The notes: a model not told the origin generated them from the sequence alone. DNA of 64,000 nucleotides from Paenibacillus terrigena DSM 21567 (GCF_000374845.1 NZ_KB895415.1:248001-312000), one strand, 5' to 3'; shown: positions 1 through 9,369, numbered from the stretch's first letter. Program-made: numbers and translations.

Positions 1-150
1 CGTAAGCAAATATTCTTCTTCCTCACGCGTAAGTGGTGGAGGAAGGGCCTCGCTGCCGCCAATATAATAAATCTCTTCGCTCTTCAACCCTAGCAAAAAA
101 AGAAACCGGTAATAGTTCAATTGCATTGTCAATTTCAGTTTTAAGAGCAT
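1..150 (-). CDS. sigE: RNA polymerase sporulation sigma factor SigE, N-terminal part (runs off window)
   Basis: Only the first 50 codons are in the window. The ATG ends at 150 and is preceded by a GGAGGAGACGGA ribosome binding site. The visible protein has the hydrophobic pro-sequence of pro-SigE followed by [19 protein letters not shown], almost the same as Bacillus subtilis SigE around the processing site. SigE is the early mother-cell sigma factor. It is made as a membrane-associated precursor whose leader is removed by SpoIIGA, encoded 18 bp upstream. The gene belongs to the spoIIG operon. The sigma domains themselves lie outside the window. Confidence 0.93.
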   Translation of the reverse strand, partial: MLLKLKLTMQLNYYRFLFLLGLKSEEIYYIGGSEALPPPLTREEEEYLLT

Positions 151-168
151 TCCGTCTCCTCCTAGACA

Positions 169-1098
169 TTAATGATGAAATAGCGCGCTATGCAAAATCG
201 CCTGATAACTGCCATCCGACGACAGCTTACCGCCATCAAGCCCGATCAATACCTTCGTACATTCTGTGGTGGTTCCCCCATGGGTAAGGACGACTTTATC
301 CGGTTTAACCGCGATCATCCACTGTGTACTACCACGATTCACCCCGCGATAAGGAACCATTCGGAGTCGATCTTGCCATGGAACAGATGCGTCTTGCATT
401 TCCATAATCCATTGATCTGCAGAGAGATCACGAAGCCGATCAATCCATCCTTCGGGAAAAGCATTAAGCCAAAGTCCTGCCTCCATCACAATGACAGGGC
501 TTCGCGTTAATGGGTCTGTAAGTTGATTCCCCGTATCAATGAGTCCGACACAGCTTGACTGATCTTGATCGATCCAGACCTCCACTTGTGCGAGAAATTG
601 CGTCATAGCCTCTTTGTTCGCGCGGCTGCGTATCACCATACGGTATAAGAGGAATGTCATGACAAGTCCAATTGCAATAATCCAAAACCCAATTTTCAAG
701 TTAAATTGAAATCCACCGGAGTGCGAGAACCAGATGCCATTTAACACATCGCCAGAATTCTGCATCAAGTAATGGAGCCCTAGTATGCCTCCTGCTGCCA
801 CAAAATTTATGACATAGAATGCAGCCATATTGCGTAAGTAGTTTTGTAGGCTGATAAAACCAAATGCAATCCAGAGCATTCCCAAAGACATCATGAATTT
901 AATCAGAAACGTAAACAAGAAAGATAATGCAGGTGCGAACATCATCACGACATAAGAGGCACCTAGAATTGACGCTGCGATTAAGCGCCAGATTCGTGGT
1001 TTTAATTTCCTCATCCAGGCCGTTGTCCATAATAATGCTCCATCAATGAGCAAATTCATGAGAAAAATGAGATCAAGATATACAACCAGTCGCTTCAC
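169..1098 (-). CDS. spoIIGA: SpoIIGA, membrane aspartic protease that activates pro-SigE
   Basis: This 309-residue protein has five or so hydrophobic segments in its first 155 residues and a soluble C-terminal domain. The aspartic-protease motif GLIDTGNQLTDP sits there with Asp188, matching the catalytic Asp183 of the B. subtilis enzyme. The family is thought to work as a dimer in the septal membrane and cleaves the pro-sequence of SigE after signalling from the forespore protein SpoIIR. It is followed directly by sigE. Length and order agree with the spoIIG operon of other spore formers. The gene is separated from ftsZ by a terminator and has its own candidate Spo0A-dependent promoter. Confidence 0.96.
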   Translation of the reverse strand: MKRLVVYLDLIFLMNLLIDGALLWTTAWMRKLKPRIWRLIAASILGASYVVMMFAPALSFLFTFLIKFMMSLGMLWIAFGFISLQNYLRNMAAFYVINFVAAGGILGLHYLMQNSGDVLNGIWFSHSGGFQFNLKIGFWIIAIGLVMTFLLYRMVIRSRANKEAMTQFLAQVEVWIDQDQSSCVGLIDTGNQLTDPLTRSPVIVMEAGLWLNAFPEGWIDRLRDLSADQWIMEMQDASVPWQDRLRMVPYRGVNRGSTQWMIAVKPDKVVLTHGGTTTECTKVLIGLDGGKLSSDGSYQAILHSALFHH

Positions 1099-1138
1099 CG
1101 CCTCACCCTATCCATCGAACTTGGCAACGGATGAAACT

Positions 1139-1205
1139 AGTATATTAAACCTCATATTCAAAGTCTGTCTAAACATGGGGAAGCTGTGCATCTTTTTTTG
1201 TCGAA
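1139..1205 (-). promoter_or_regulatory. Candidate Spo0A-controlled spoIIG promoter with 0A boxes
   Basis: On the minus strand a -10 of TATACT (1139-1144) lies 21-22 bp from a -35-like TTAGACA (1166-1172). That spacing is unusually long for SigA but is the known peculiarity of the B. subtilis spoIIG promoter. TTAGACA is also a one-mismatch 0A box (TTCGNCA), overlapping the -35. A perfect 0A box, TTCGACA, lies upstream at 1199-1205. The layout of a box on the -35 plus one further upstream is that of Spo0A~P-activated spoIIG. The assignment rests on motif inspection only. Confidence 0.6.
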
Positions 1206-1230
1206 GAAACAATTCGAGGAATGATATGAA

Positions 1231-1274
1231 TAAAAAAAAGCCCATCTCACAGAATTTGGATTCTGTAAAATGGA
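1231..1274 (-). terminator. Intrinsic terminator after ftsZ
   Basis: Read on the minus strand, a 15-bp stem including G-U pairs (core CAGAAT/ATTCTG, loop CCAA) is followed by a run of eight T. It begins 16 bp after the ftsZ stop and insulates the division cluster from spoIIGA-sigE. Confidence 0.85.
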
Positions 1275-1289
1275 CTCTAATAGAAGAAA

Positions 1290-2405
1290 TTAATCATTAT
1301 TACGAGGACGATTGCGTAGGAAAGTCGGAATATCCAATTGATCGCCCGCCGGCTGATTGCCAAATGGACGCAATTGACTTGCAGAACGAGTCTCTGGAGC
1401 CTCTTCCGGTTGTGCAGCAGTCACAGGTCTGCGACCAGGGATGTTAACCGGTTTAGATTCGAACCCTGTTGCGATGACTGTTACTTTGATATCGTCTTTC
1501 ATGTCTTCTTCAATCCTCGCACCGAAAATCATATTTACTTCTGGATCGGATGCCGAGATAACAATTTCAGCCGCTTCATTGACTTCATACAAGGATAAAT
1601 TCATACCGCCAGTGATGTTCATGATGACACCACGAGCACCTTCGATCGAGGTCTCGAGAAGTGGACTCATAATCGCTTTGCGCGCAGCTTCGGCCGCGCG
1701 ATTCTCTCCATTCGCAACGCCAATCCCCATCAATGCAGAGCCGCGTTCCGTCATGATCGTCTTCACGTCTGCAAAGTCAAGGTTGATTAACGCTGGTTCA
1801 GCGATCAAGTCAGAAATACCTTGTACCGCTTGACGCAATACGTTATCGACTTCACGGAATGCTTCAAGCATTGGTGTCTTCTTATCCACCATCTCCAATA
1901 GGCGATCGTTCGGAATGACAATAAGTGTGTCTACTTTTTCTTTCAGTGCTTCTATACCGAGCTCTGCTTGCGTGGAACGTTTGCGGCCTTCGAAAGAGAA
2001 AGGACGTGTTACTACCCCAACCGTTAATGCACCGCATTCTCTAGCAATTTCAGCGATAACTGGAGCAGCACCAGTCCCTGTTCCGCCACCCATACCCGCA
2101 GTAACGAACACCATGTCTGCACCGCGCAGTGTATTCATAATCGCTTCACGGGATTCTTCAGCAGCTTTCTTCCCCACATCAGGGTTCGCACCTGCTCCAA
2201 GTCCACGTGTTAATTTATCACCAATTTGCAAACGATGCTCGGATTTTGCCAAATGAAGCGCTTGAGCATCGGTATTTACAGTAATAAATTCTACGCCCTT
2301 GACGCCATTATCAATCATTCGGTTGACTGCGTTACTACCGCCGCCACCCACGCCAATGACCTTTATTTGCGCTAACGAGTCCATCTCAAAATCAAATTCC
2401 AACAT
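1290..2405 (-). CDS. ftsZ: Cell division tubulin homologue FtsZ
   Basis: FtsZ is the GTP-hydrolysing tubulin homologue that forms the Z-ring at midcell. The 371-residue protein shows [13 protein letters not shown] near the N-terminus, the GTP-binding signature GGGTGTG at about 106-112, the T7-loop sequence [11 protein letters not shown], and the C-terminal peptide [10 protein letters not shown] that binds FtsA, SepF and EzrA. I chose the ATG giving MLEFDFEMD because GGGGGAG lies 9 nt upstream and B. subtilis FtsZ starts MLEFE. An ATG three codons earlier abuts the ribosome binding site. It follows ftsA by 58 bp and is terminated by a strong hairpin. Confidence 0.98.
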   Translation of the reverse strand: MLEFDFEMDSLAQIKVIGVGGGGSNAVNRMIDNGVKGVEFITVNTDAQALHLAKSEHRLQIGDKLTRGLGAGANPDVGKKAAEESREAIMNTLRGADMVFVTAGMGGGTGTGAAPVIAEIARECGALTVGVVTRPFSFEGRKRSTQAELGIEALKEKVDTLIVIPNDRLLEMVDKKTPMLEAFREVDNVLRQAVQGISDLIAEPALINLDFADVKTIMTERGSALMGIGVANGENRAAEAARKAIMSPLLETSIEGARGVIMNITGGMNLSLYEVNEAAEIVISASDPEVNMIFGARIEEDMKDDIKVTVIATGFESKPVNIPGRRPVTAAQPEEAPETRSASQLRPFGNQPAGDQLDIPTFLRNRPRNND

Positions 2406-2463
2406 AATCTTCATCTCCCCCTCATTGCGCTAGACTGCCCAGGAAATCTTCATGCCTGACATC

Positions 2464-3708
2464 TTATATGAAATCCTCAAAAAATTTCTTCATACGATCA
2501 AAAATTCCCGGCTTTTCTTCCTCACTCTTCGGCGCTTTGGGACGATTCGCAGCTTTCTTCGCAGGCGAAGCATTACGCATTCTAACCGTACGAATAACAC
2601 TATGGATAATACCAACACCGCTCGTGTAGCCAGGGTCACGCACACCGATAAAATCAGGAACCGCAATGCGGACAGTCGCTTCCAGTTCCGCTTGGGCAAC
2701 TGTTAACACGCCTGACATACATACCGTTCCACCTGTTAAGATATATCCGCCTGGCATCTCGCTATATCCTAATCTCTTAACCTCTTGACGCACCATTTGG
2801 AAGATTTCCTGAACGCGAGGTTCAATAATCGCCGCTAGATCTAATTGGGAGAATTCTTTCTCGACATTACTGCCAATCCGTATGACTTTGAAGACTTGAT
2901 CCTCAGCTGCATCCGGGCCATAAGCGCATCCGAACTTCAGCTTCACGCGCTCCGCTTGGTCAGTCAATGTACGAAGCCCGTAGGCAATATCATTGGTGAC
3001 GAATTCGCCGCCAATTGGCAAGGTTGAAGTTGCGATCATCGCCCCATTCTGGAATACAGCAATGGTCGTCGCGCCTGCACCGATATCGACAAGAATGGAT
3101 CCCATCGTCTTCTCGTCCTTGGACAATGCTAACTGCCCAGCTGCTAGTGACATTAGCACTAGATCTTTTACTTTCAAGCCTGCTTTTTCAACACATCGAA
3201 GTAAGTTATGTATCGCTGTCTTCGCACCCGTAATGATCGTTGCTTCAACTTCCAGGCGTACGCCAATCATGCCGCGTGGGTCTTGAATACCTTCAAGCCC
3301 GTCAACAACATATTGTTTGGCAACCACGTCAATAATCTCTCGCTCAGGTGGGAGAGCAATCACTTCCGCAGCTTTTAACACCCGTTCAATATCTTCATCA
3401 CCGATCTCACGATCTTCATTTGACACAGCAACTACGCCATGACTCGATTGAAGCCCAATATGATTTCCTGAAATTCCGACAAAAACTTCCGATATTTGAA
3501 TGCCAACCATACGTTCTGCATGATCGACAGCATTGCGAATCGACTGTACCGTCTGGTCAATATCTACAATTGCTCCTTTTCGAATACCTTCCGAGTCGGC
3601 AGATCCAACTCCAATAATATTAAAGGTTCCATTGTTCATTTCACCGATAATAGCTCGAACTTTGGATGTACCGATGTCCAAACTAACAATGATGTCACCG
3701 TTGCTCAA
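2464..3708 (-). CDS. ftsA: Cell division protein FtsA, actin-like Z-ring membrane anchor
   Basis: The 414-residue protein begins SNGDIIVSLDIGTSKVRAIIGE, the phosphate-1 loop of the actin/Hsp70 ATPase fold, and contains the 1C subdomain typical of FtsA. It ends in an amphipathic helix, GIFDRMKKFFEDFI, that attaches it to the membrane. FtsA tethers FtsZ filaments and recruits later division proteins. The start is a TTG, supported by AGGAGG nine bases upstream and by the position of the first beta strand. It pairs with ftsZ downstream. A candidate SigH-type promoter lies 60 bp upstream. Confidence 0.97.
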   Translation of the reverse strand: MSNGDIIVSLDIGTSKVRAIIGEMNNGTFNIIGVGSADSEGIRKGAIVDIDQTVQSIRNAVDHAERMVGIQISEVFVGISGNHIGLQSSHGVVAVSNEDREIGDEDIERVLKAAEVIALPPEREIIDVVAKQYVVDGLEGIQDPRGMIGVRLEVEATIITGAKTAIHNLLRCVEKAGLKVKDLVLMSLAAGQLALSKDEKTMGSILVDIGAGATTIAVFQNGAMIATSTLPIGGEFVTNDIAYGLRTLTDQAERVKLKFGCAYGPDAAEDQVFKVIRIGSNVEKEFSQLDLAAIIEPRVQEIFQMVRQEVKRLGYSEMPGGYILTGGTVCMSGVLTVAQAELEATVRIAVPDFIGVRDPGYTSGVGIIHSVIRTVRMRNASPAKKAANRPKAPKSEEEKPGIFDRMKKFFEDFI

Positions 3709-3767
3709 TCTGTGGCACCTCCTATTTCTACCTAAGTATAATAGTAATATTGTATGACACTCTGTAC

Positions 3768-3795
3768 ATATTCAACAAATTTTATGTATTCCCTC
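3768..3795 (-). promoter_or_regulatory. Candidate SigH-type promoter for ftsA-ftsZ
   Basis: On the minus strand GAGGGAATA (3787-3795) and GTTGAATAT (3768-3776) fit the SigH consensus RNAGGAWWW and RNNGAATWW with one mismatch. The spacer is 10 bp rather than the usual 11-12. B. subtilis ftsAZ has a SigH promoter that boosts FtsZ early in sporulation, so the position is sensible. A TATACT between this site and the gene could serve a SigA promoter. The same 178-bp gap holds a TTGGTAAA/TTTACCAA palindrome near 3816-3833, of unknown role. Confidence 0.35.
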
Positions 3796-3885
3796 TTTTT
3801 TCTACAATTTTTTTATTGGTAAATGTTTACCAAAATTAAAAAAAGGAGGACAAACCTATAACTACCATTCTAACATTTTTTCACA

Positions 3886-4650
3886 TTATTGAGTAGTCTC
3901 TTTTTCCTGTTCAATGTCCGACGTTACGCGGTCAAACGGCTTATACGTATCTGCTGCTAGCATCGTAATCTGACCTGGTTGCTGTGTCTCGATCACTTTA
4001 TTCAAATACTCAACCTTATCCTTTAATAAGGAAATGGATGTAGTAATTTCGAATTGTGAACGGGTATACATCTTGATGCGATCCGGGTAAGCTTTCGTGG
4101 GGTCGGGGATAATCTCAGAAATATCGGTGAGCAGCTCATCAGGGATAAGCGCTAACTGTTTACACAGTTGTGCAAGAAGCGGATCCTCCGACTTCCACTG
4201 GGTTAGAATTGGCTTCTCTACGAGGATATGATCCTTCTGCAGCAAGACATTCGTCCCATTAGAAAGTATACCTGCAATCTGCCCGTTTTCTTGTGATATT
4301 TGATACGCTACCGTTGGAAATTCTTGAACATCGATATGGATGACACCCGGGAATTGAAGTTCAATCTTTACGTCTTCAACGGCCTTTAGTTCTCGAATCC
4401 GATCGCGGATCGTTCCCTTGCTTGTCCCAAAAAATTGATCTCCCACATGAAGTCCGCTTTTCAGGATCAGCTCTTCTTTTGCTACCATATCGTTACCTGT
4501 GATCTGAATCTCTGAAATCTTGCTCACGGACGAACGAAAGAATAGAACAGCTAGAATGACGACAAAAAGAAGTAGCAGAATAAGAAGCAGCTTTCTGCTG
4601 GTGTTCTTCTTTACTTTTTTCTCTTTTAATACGGGGAGCTGCTTAACCAT
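3886..4650 (-). CDS. divIB: Cell division protein DivIB/FtsQ
   Basis: This bitopic septal protein belongs to the DivIB-DivIC-FtsL complex that regulates septal peptidoglycan synthesis. The 254-residue product has a basic cytoplasmic tail, one membrane helix (LLLILLLLFVVILAVLFF) and an extracellular POTRA domain starting at VSKISEIQITGNDMVAKEELI. An FtsQ-type beta domain and an acidic tail ending in EQEKETTQ follow. The start at MVKQLPVLK is preceded by AGGTGG with good spacing. An upstream in-frame ATG lacks such a site. It lies between murA and ftsA, the usual dcw order in this group. Confidence 0.93.
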   Translation of the reverse strand: MVKQLPVLKEKKVKKNTSRKLLLILLLLFVVILAVLFFRSSVSKISEIQITGNDMVAKEELILKSGLHVGDQFFGTSKGTIRDRIRELKAVEDVKIELQFPGVIHIDVQEFPTVAYQISQENGQIAGILSNGTNVLLQKDHILVEKPILTQWKSEDPLLAQLCKQLALIPDELLTDISEIIPDPTKAYPDRIKMYTRSQFEITTSISLLKDKVEYLNKVIETQQPGQITMLAADTYKPFDRVTSDIEQEKETTQ

Positions 4651-4710
4651 TTCTATACCACCTATAAAAGCCTCGATCCCCTCCAGCACTCGCGAAGGGG
4701 ATGAAGGCGG

Positions 4711-5994
4711 TTAATTTGCAAAGTCAAGCTGCCTTGCTACTTGCGATTCACGATATATCGTTGCCCCAAGACTTGAGAACAATCGTTCAATCTGATCATA
4801 GCCGCGGTCGATATGATGCACTTGTTCGATAATTGTCTTCCCTTGCGCAGCCAATCCAGCAATGACAAGCGCTGCCCCTGCGCGTAAATCCGTTGCTTCA
4901 ACCGTTGCTCCGAACAATCGGTTCACACCCCGGATAAAAGCTGAATTCAAATCTGTTCGGATGTCCGCACCCATTCGTGTCAGCTCGTCGACATGTTTGA
5001 ATCGACCTTCGAAAATCGTCTCTTTCATAATGCTAAATCCGTCCGACAACGACAGCAGTACCATAATCTGAGATTGTAAATCGGTTGGAAATGCCGGATA
5101 AGGCGAAGTCACGATACGTTCAACAGCGATAGGTCTCGCCTTACTGCTTACTTGTATTATATCATCGTCTACTGCCACTTCAACACCGGCACGCCTTAAT
5201 ACATGGATTAGAGATGTTAAATGCGATGCATTTACATGCGTTAGCGTGACATTGCCTCTGGTGGCTGCTGCAGCGATCATAAACGTCCCCGCGACAATGC
5301 GATCCGGGATCACCTCGTATGAACAAGGTGTCAGTTCCTCAACCCCCACAATTGTGATCGTATCTGTTCCCGCCCCGATAATTCGAGCGCCTAACCGATT
5401 CAAGAAATTCTGCAAATCAGCAATTTCCGGTTCTCTTGCCGCATTCGTTATGACTGTCGTGCCCTTGGCTAAGACAGCCGCCATCATAATATTCTCCGTC
5501 GCGCCAACGCTAGGGAAGTCTAAATGGATATTCGCGCCTATCAGTTGTTCCGCCCTGCAAATAATGCGTTGATCCGTCTGCAATATTTGAGCACCGAGCT
5601 CCATAAGTCCACAGAGATGCAGATCAATCTTACGCTCGCCGATCGCACAGCCCCCAGGCTGATATATCTGCACTTCCCCAAAACGAGCCAGCAGCGGACC
5701 CATCAAAAATATGGAAGACCGCATTTGCTTCATTAAGGATTCCGGAACATGCGAGGAATTCGCTTCGGTTGTATCAATAACGACGGTATCGTTGATATGC
5801 TGCGTCTCACAACCAATATCCTCTAAGATTTGCAGCATGACCTGAATATCCAGCAGTTTCGGAACATTATGAAGCTGTATTCTTCCACGCGTCAGAAGGC
5901 TTGCTGCAAGAATCGGCAATGCGGCATTTTTCGCTCCATGGATACGAATGGTTCCTGATAGGGGTCTCCCTCCCTCAATCACCAATTTGTCCAA
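4711..5994 (-). CDS. murA: UDP-N-acetylglucosamine 1-carboxyvinyltransferase MurA
   Basis: MurA transfers enolpyruvate from phosphoenolpyruvate to UDP-GlcNAc, the first committed step of peptidoglycan synthesis and the target of fosfomycin. The 427-residue protein has Lys22 in HGAKNAALP and the catalytic cysteine at about residue 116 in QPGGCAIGERKIDLH, so fosfomycin-type chemistry is expected. The TTG giving (M)DKLVIEGG is chosen because GGAGGTGAT lies just upstream. A longer in-frame start has no equivalent site. It follows murB by 16 bp. Bacilli often carry a second MurA elsewhere. Confidence 0.96.
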   Translation of the reverse strand: MDKLVIEGGRPLSGTIRIHGAKNAALPILAASLLTRGRIQLHNVPKLLDIQVMLQILEDIGCETQHINDTVVIDTTEANSSHVPESLMKQMRSSIFLMGPLLARFGEVQIYQPGGCAIGERKIDLHLCGLMELGAQILQTDQRIICRAEQLIGANIHLDFPSVGATENIMMAAVLAKGTTVITNAAREPEIADLQNFLNRLGARIIGAGTDTITIVGVEELTPCSYEVIPDRIVAGTFMIAAAATRGNVTLTHVNASHLTSLIHVLRRAGVEVAVDDDIIQVSSKARPIAVERIVTSPYPAFPTDLQSQIMVLLSLSDGFSIMKETIFEGRFKHVDELTRMGADIRTDLNSAFIRGVNRLFGATVEATDLRAGAALVIAGLAAQGKTIIEQVHHIDRGYDQIERLFSSLGATIYRESQVARQLDFAN

Positions 5995-6010
5995 TGTATC
6001 ACCTCCGAGT

Positions 6011-6916
6011 TTACCGCTCACCCACGACCAACACTTCCGGCACTAACGAAATCCCATACTTCGACTGGATCGTCTGCCTTATCTCCTCGATTAGGGTGAG
6101 AACATCTCTAGCTGTCGCTTGCCCGGTATTCACAATGAAATTGGCGTGTAACGTCGAGACTTCAGCGCCCCCAACACGATAACCTTTCAAGCCCGCTTCT
6201 TGAATCAGTCTCGCAGAGAAATCATTCGGCGGATTTCGAAATACGCTGCCACAGCATGGCAACTGATAAGGCTGTGTTTTTCTTCGACGTTCTTTGTACG
6301 ATGCCATCGCGGCCGCGATTTCTTTCCGATCTCCATGCTCGAGCTGGAAGGTTGCTTCAAGAACAATTCCCTTCACCTCTTGTAAGATGGAGTGTCGATA
6401 AGCAAATTGCATCTCCGAAGTGGTATACCGTACCAATTCCCCGGTCTCCAGTACAATCTCAGCTTCCTTTAATATACGTGACACATCTGATCCATGAGCT
6501 CCAGCATTCATGTATACAGCGCCGCCAACCGTTCCTGGAATGCCCCCTGCGAATTCCAAGCCCGCTAAGCCTTCTTTTCCCGCCTTAATGCTGAGTGTGA
6601 TAAAAGAATAAGCGCCGCCCACACGAACCTCATCGCCGGTAAATTGGATGTGATCCATTCCTTCACCTAACTTGATCACAACACCTCGGATGCCTTTGTC
6701 GGTCACGAGCATATTGGATCCTTTACCAATAGGGGTCCAAGGAATCCCATGCTTATGCAGCAGCTTGACCGTTTTCACCAGTTGTTCTTTTCCGCCCGGT
6801 ATGATGAGGACATCTGCAGGCCCTCCGATTCTCCAAGTCGTATAATTCGCTAACGGCTCATTATAGAGCACCTTACCGACGTTCGCGGAAGTTAATTCTG
6901 TTATAAACGGCTGCAT
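6011..6916 (-). CDS. murB: UDP-N-acetylenolpyruvoylglucosamine reductase MurB
   Basis: This is the FAD- and NADPH-dependent reductase that turns the MurA product into UDP-N-acetylmuramate. The 301-residue protein has the FAD-binding entry NYTTWRIGGPADVLIIPG, the GKGSNMLVTD loop, AGIPGTVGGAVYMNAGAHG, and the catalytic serine region CCGSVFRNP. It ends with VPEVLVVGE holding the catalytic glutamate. Length and the lack of the type I insertion make it a type II MurB as in B. subtilis. The ATG has GGAGGG upstream. The 187-bp gap to murG shows no gene. Confidence 0.96.
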   Translation of the reverse strand: MQPFITELTSANVGKVLYNEPLANYTTWRIGGPADVLIIPGGKEQLVKTVKLLHKHGIPWTPIGKGSNMLVTDKGIRGVVIKLGEGMDHIQFTGDEVRVGGAYSFITLSIKAGKEGLAGLEFAGGIPGTVGGAVYMNAGAHGSDVSRILKEAEIVLETGELVRYTTSEMQFAYRHSILQEVKGIVLEATFQLEHGDRKEIAAAMASYKERRRKTQPYQLPCCGSVFRNPPNDFSARLIQEAGLKGYRVGGAEVSTLHANFIVNTGQATARDVLTLIEEIRQTIQSKYGISLVPEVLVVGER

Positions 6917-7103
6917 CTAATGAACCCTCCTTCTATGCATCTCAATAAGAGAAGCGTCATCAGGCATGAATACGACTCCAAATCGGTGTGAATAAACCGG
7001 AACTCATGAATGTCTGTCACGATTATAGAGTATCTTATGTCAGACTGAGGGGGAGTGTGACAATCGCCTAAGTTCTTCTCTTGTGTGCAAATTCTCGTTG
7101 TAT

Positions 7104-8216
7104 TTATTTATTGTTCTGCGCTAAACGCTGCAATTCACGAACAATGATTTCTGCTGAATCCGGTTGGCCAAGGGAACGCGCGCCTTGCGACATTTGCTCG
7201 AACCGAATTTTATCTCTCATAATGATTTCTACGCGAGCGAACAATCGCTCACCATCTAAATCCTTCTCTAAGATCACTTCTGCCGCATTCGCCCGCTCCA
7301 AGGAACGCGCGTTAGCTTCTTGATGATTATTCGTTACATTCGGTGAAGGAATGAGTATGGATGGGATCCCTAATGCTGTCAGCTCCGCAAGAGACGATGC
7401 ACCAGATCGGCCGATGACAAGTGATGTCGCAGCCAGTACGTCCGGCATGTTATGAATGTAAGGCAGCACCTGTAAATTCTTAGGCATGGGATTCACCGCT
7501 TGCTCGATGCGCTCCTTCGTGCTTGCATAATAACTCTCTCCAGTTACATAGACGAAATGCACATCTGATAGACGTGCAAGCGCAGGTGCCATCTGAACCA
7601 TCGCATCATTGATCGCTCTCGCCCCACGGCTCCCACCGACAACCATCACAACTCGCCGGCCTTCAGGGATCCCTAGCACGTCATAACCTTTGCGGCGATT
7701 GGCCTTAAAGACTGCCGTTGCACGCGGATTACCCGTGTAGAGAACATGTTTGCCTTTACCAAAATGCTCCTTGGATTCTGGAAAGCTTAGTGCCACCGTA
7801 TCTGTGTAGCGGCTCAAAAATTTATTCGTAAGTCCAGGAATGGCATTCTGTTCATGGATCAACGTTGGAATGCCCAGCTTCGAAGCCGCGTATACGACCG
7901 GTCCACATACGTATCCACCCGTTCCAATCACAACGTCTGGTTTAAATTGCTGGAGCAATTTCTTCGAACGATTAACCCCTTGGATGAACCGTAATACTGT
8001 CCGGACGTTATCAAGCGATAACTTCCGGCGGAATCCTGTAATTTCAATGGATTCGAATGGTATATTTTCTTTCGGAACTAACGTGCTCTCAAGCCCCTTC
8101 GTTGTCCCTATGTATAAAATTTTCGTATCTGGATGTTCTGCTTGACATTGTCTCGCAATCGCAACAGCCGGATAGATATGCCCTCCGGTGCCGCCGCCGC
8201 TGAGTACAACTCGCAT
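7104..8216 (-). CDS. murG: Lipid II synthase MurG (UDP-GlcNAc:lipid I GlcNAc transferase)
   Basis: MurG adds GlcNAc from UDP-GlcNAc to lipid I on the inner membrane face, giving lipid II. The 370-residue GT28 enzyme has the lipid/diphosphate loop GGGTGGHIYPAVAIA at the N-terminus, HEQNAIPGLTNKFLS, and the nucleotide-binding region GRSGASSLAELTALGIPSILIP. The ATG at MRVVLSGGG is placed by GAGGTGAG five bases upstream. A GTG three codons earlier overlaps the stop of the preceding gene and lacks its own site. It is coupled to the SEDS gene and followed by murB. Confidence 0.96.
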   Translation of the reverse strand: MRVVLSGGGTGGHIYPAVAIARQCQAEHPDTKILYIGTTKGLESTLVPKENIPFESIEITGFRRKLSLDNVRTVLRFIQGVNRSKKLLQQFKPDVVIGTGGYVCGPVVYAASKLGIPTLIHEQNAIPGLTNKFLSRYTDTVALSFPESKEHFGKGKHVLYTGNPRATAVFKANRRKGYDVLGIPEGRRVVMVVGGSRGARAINDAMVQMAPALARLSDVHFVYVTGESYYASTKERIEQAVNPMPKNLQVLPYIHNMPDVLAATSLVIGRSGASSLAELTALGIPSILIPSPNVTNNHQEANARSLERANAAEVILEKDLDGERLFARVEIIMRDKIRFEQMSQGARSLGQPDSAEIIVRELQRLAQNNK

Positions 8217-8221
8217 GACAC

Positions 8222-9319
8222 TCACCTCGCGTAACGGGATATATTGAGTAAAATGCCTAACGCGGTCAGCATTAACGTCAGAGAAGAACCTCCATAGCTG
8301 ATTAAAGGCAATGTAATGCCCGTAACCGGCATCAGTCCAATAACTACACCAATGTTAATAATGACTTGCACAGCGAACATTCCAACGATGCCAACCGCAA
8401 GGAAACTTCCGAACGGATCAGATATCGTCATCGCTACGCGCATCCCGCGCCAGACTAAAATAAGAAATAATAATAAGACTGTCATCCCGCCAATAAACCC
8501 AAGTTCCTCCGCCAGGATCGAGAAAATAAAATCCGTCTGCGGCTCTGGTACGTAGCTGTACTTCTGGCGGCTCATGCCGAGTCCGAGTCCAACGAATCCT
8601 CCTGGCCCAATCGCATACAGCGATTGAATGATCTGGTACCCAGCTCCAAGCGGATCACTCCATGGGTCTAGGAAGGATGTAATTCGGGCAAGCCGATACG
8701 GCGCAGCCAAGACAAGACCAACAAACCCCACAACCCCCACCATCGCTAGAGAAACCAGATGCCGAATTTGCGCACCTGCCGAATAAATAACAATAAGCGA
8801 GGCTCCGACCATCACCGTACCCGTACCGAGATCGGGTTGTAACATAATAAGTCCAAAAGCGAGCCCCATTATACCAAGTGGCGGAAGCAAACCTCGTACA
8901 AACGACTCAAGTTCCTTCTGACGATCTGCGAGCAGCTTCGATAGGAACAGGATCATTGCTAGCTTCATAAACTCAGAGGGCTGGATTCCAAAGGAGCTTA
9001 TTCCAAGCCAGCTTCGAGCACCTCCCCGTACAGCCCCAATCCCCGGGATTAACACGATGACGAGCAATGCAAAGCAGATGAGCAATGCCACCTTCGCATA
9101 TTTCTTCCAAACCCAATAGTCTGTGTTCATCGTAAAATACATCGCGATTAATCCAAGTACGGCAAATAGCAACTGGCGCTTCACAAAATAGAACGAGTCG
9201 CCGTGTGCGTGGAATCCCACAACAGCTCCGGCACTGTACACCATCACCATTCCGATGCCGAGCAGAGCGAGGATCGAGAAGATCAGCCAAATATCTGGCG
9301 CGGAACGAGTTTTTGACAT
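8222..9319 (-). CDS. spoVE: SEDS-family peptidoglycan glycosyltransferase, SpoVE/FtsW type
   Basis: The 365-residue polytopic protein has about ten hydrophobic segments and the SEDS signatures RGGARSWLGISSFGIQPSEFMKLAMI, QPDLGTG and the C-terminal MPVTGITLPLISYGGSS. SEDS proteins polymerise lipid II together with a class B PBP. The position between murD and murG is that of spoVE in B. subtilis, and the locus also carries SpoVD, the known SpoVE partner in spore cortex synthesis. FtsW activity in vegetative division cannot be excluded from sequence alone. ATG (MSKTRS) is favoured by AAGGGTG eight bases upstream. Confidence 0.87.
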   Translation of the reverse strand: MSKTRSAPDIWLIFSILALLGIGMVMVYSAGAVVGFHAHGDSFYFVKRQLLFAVLGLIAMYFTMNTDYWVWKKYAKVALLICFALLVIVLIPGIGAVRGGARSWLGISSFGIQPSEFMKLAMILFLSKLLADRQKELESFVRGLLPPLGIMGLAFGLIMLQPDLGTGTVMVGASLIVIYSAGAQIRHLVSLAMVGVVGFVGLVLAAPYRLARITSFLDPWSDPLGAGYQIIQSLYAIGPGGFVGLGLGMSRQKYSYVPEPQTDFIFSILAEELGFIGGMTVLLLFLILVWRGMRVAMTISDPFGSFLAVGIVGMFAVQVIINIGVVIGLMPVTGITLPLISYGGSSLTLMLTALGILLNISRYAR

Positions 9320-9369
9320 GGCAGGCACACCCTTACATTTAAATGTGAGGGCTTGAACATGCCCCCCTA

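Noticed and set aside
3816-3833. TTGGTAAA/TTTACCAA palindrome in the divIB-ftsA gap considered as a terminator or operator
   Set aside because: The stem is short with a tiny loop and the flanking A/T runs are not diagnostic; kept only as a note under the promoter entry.
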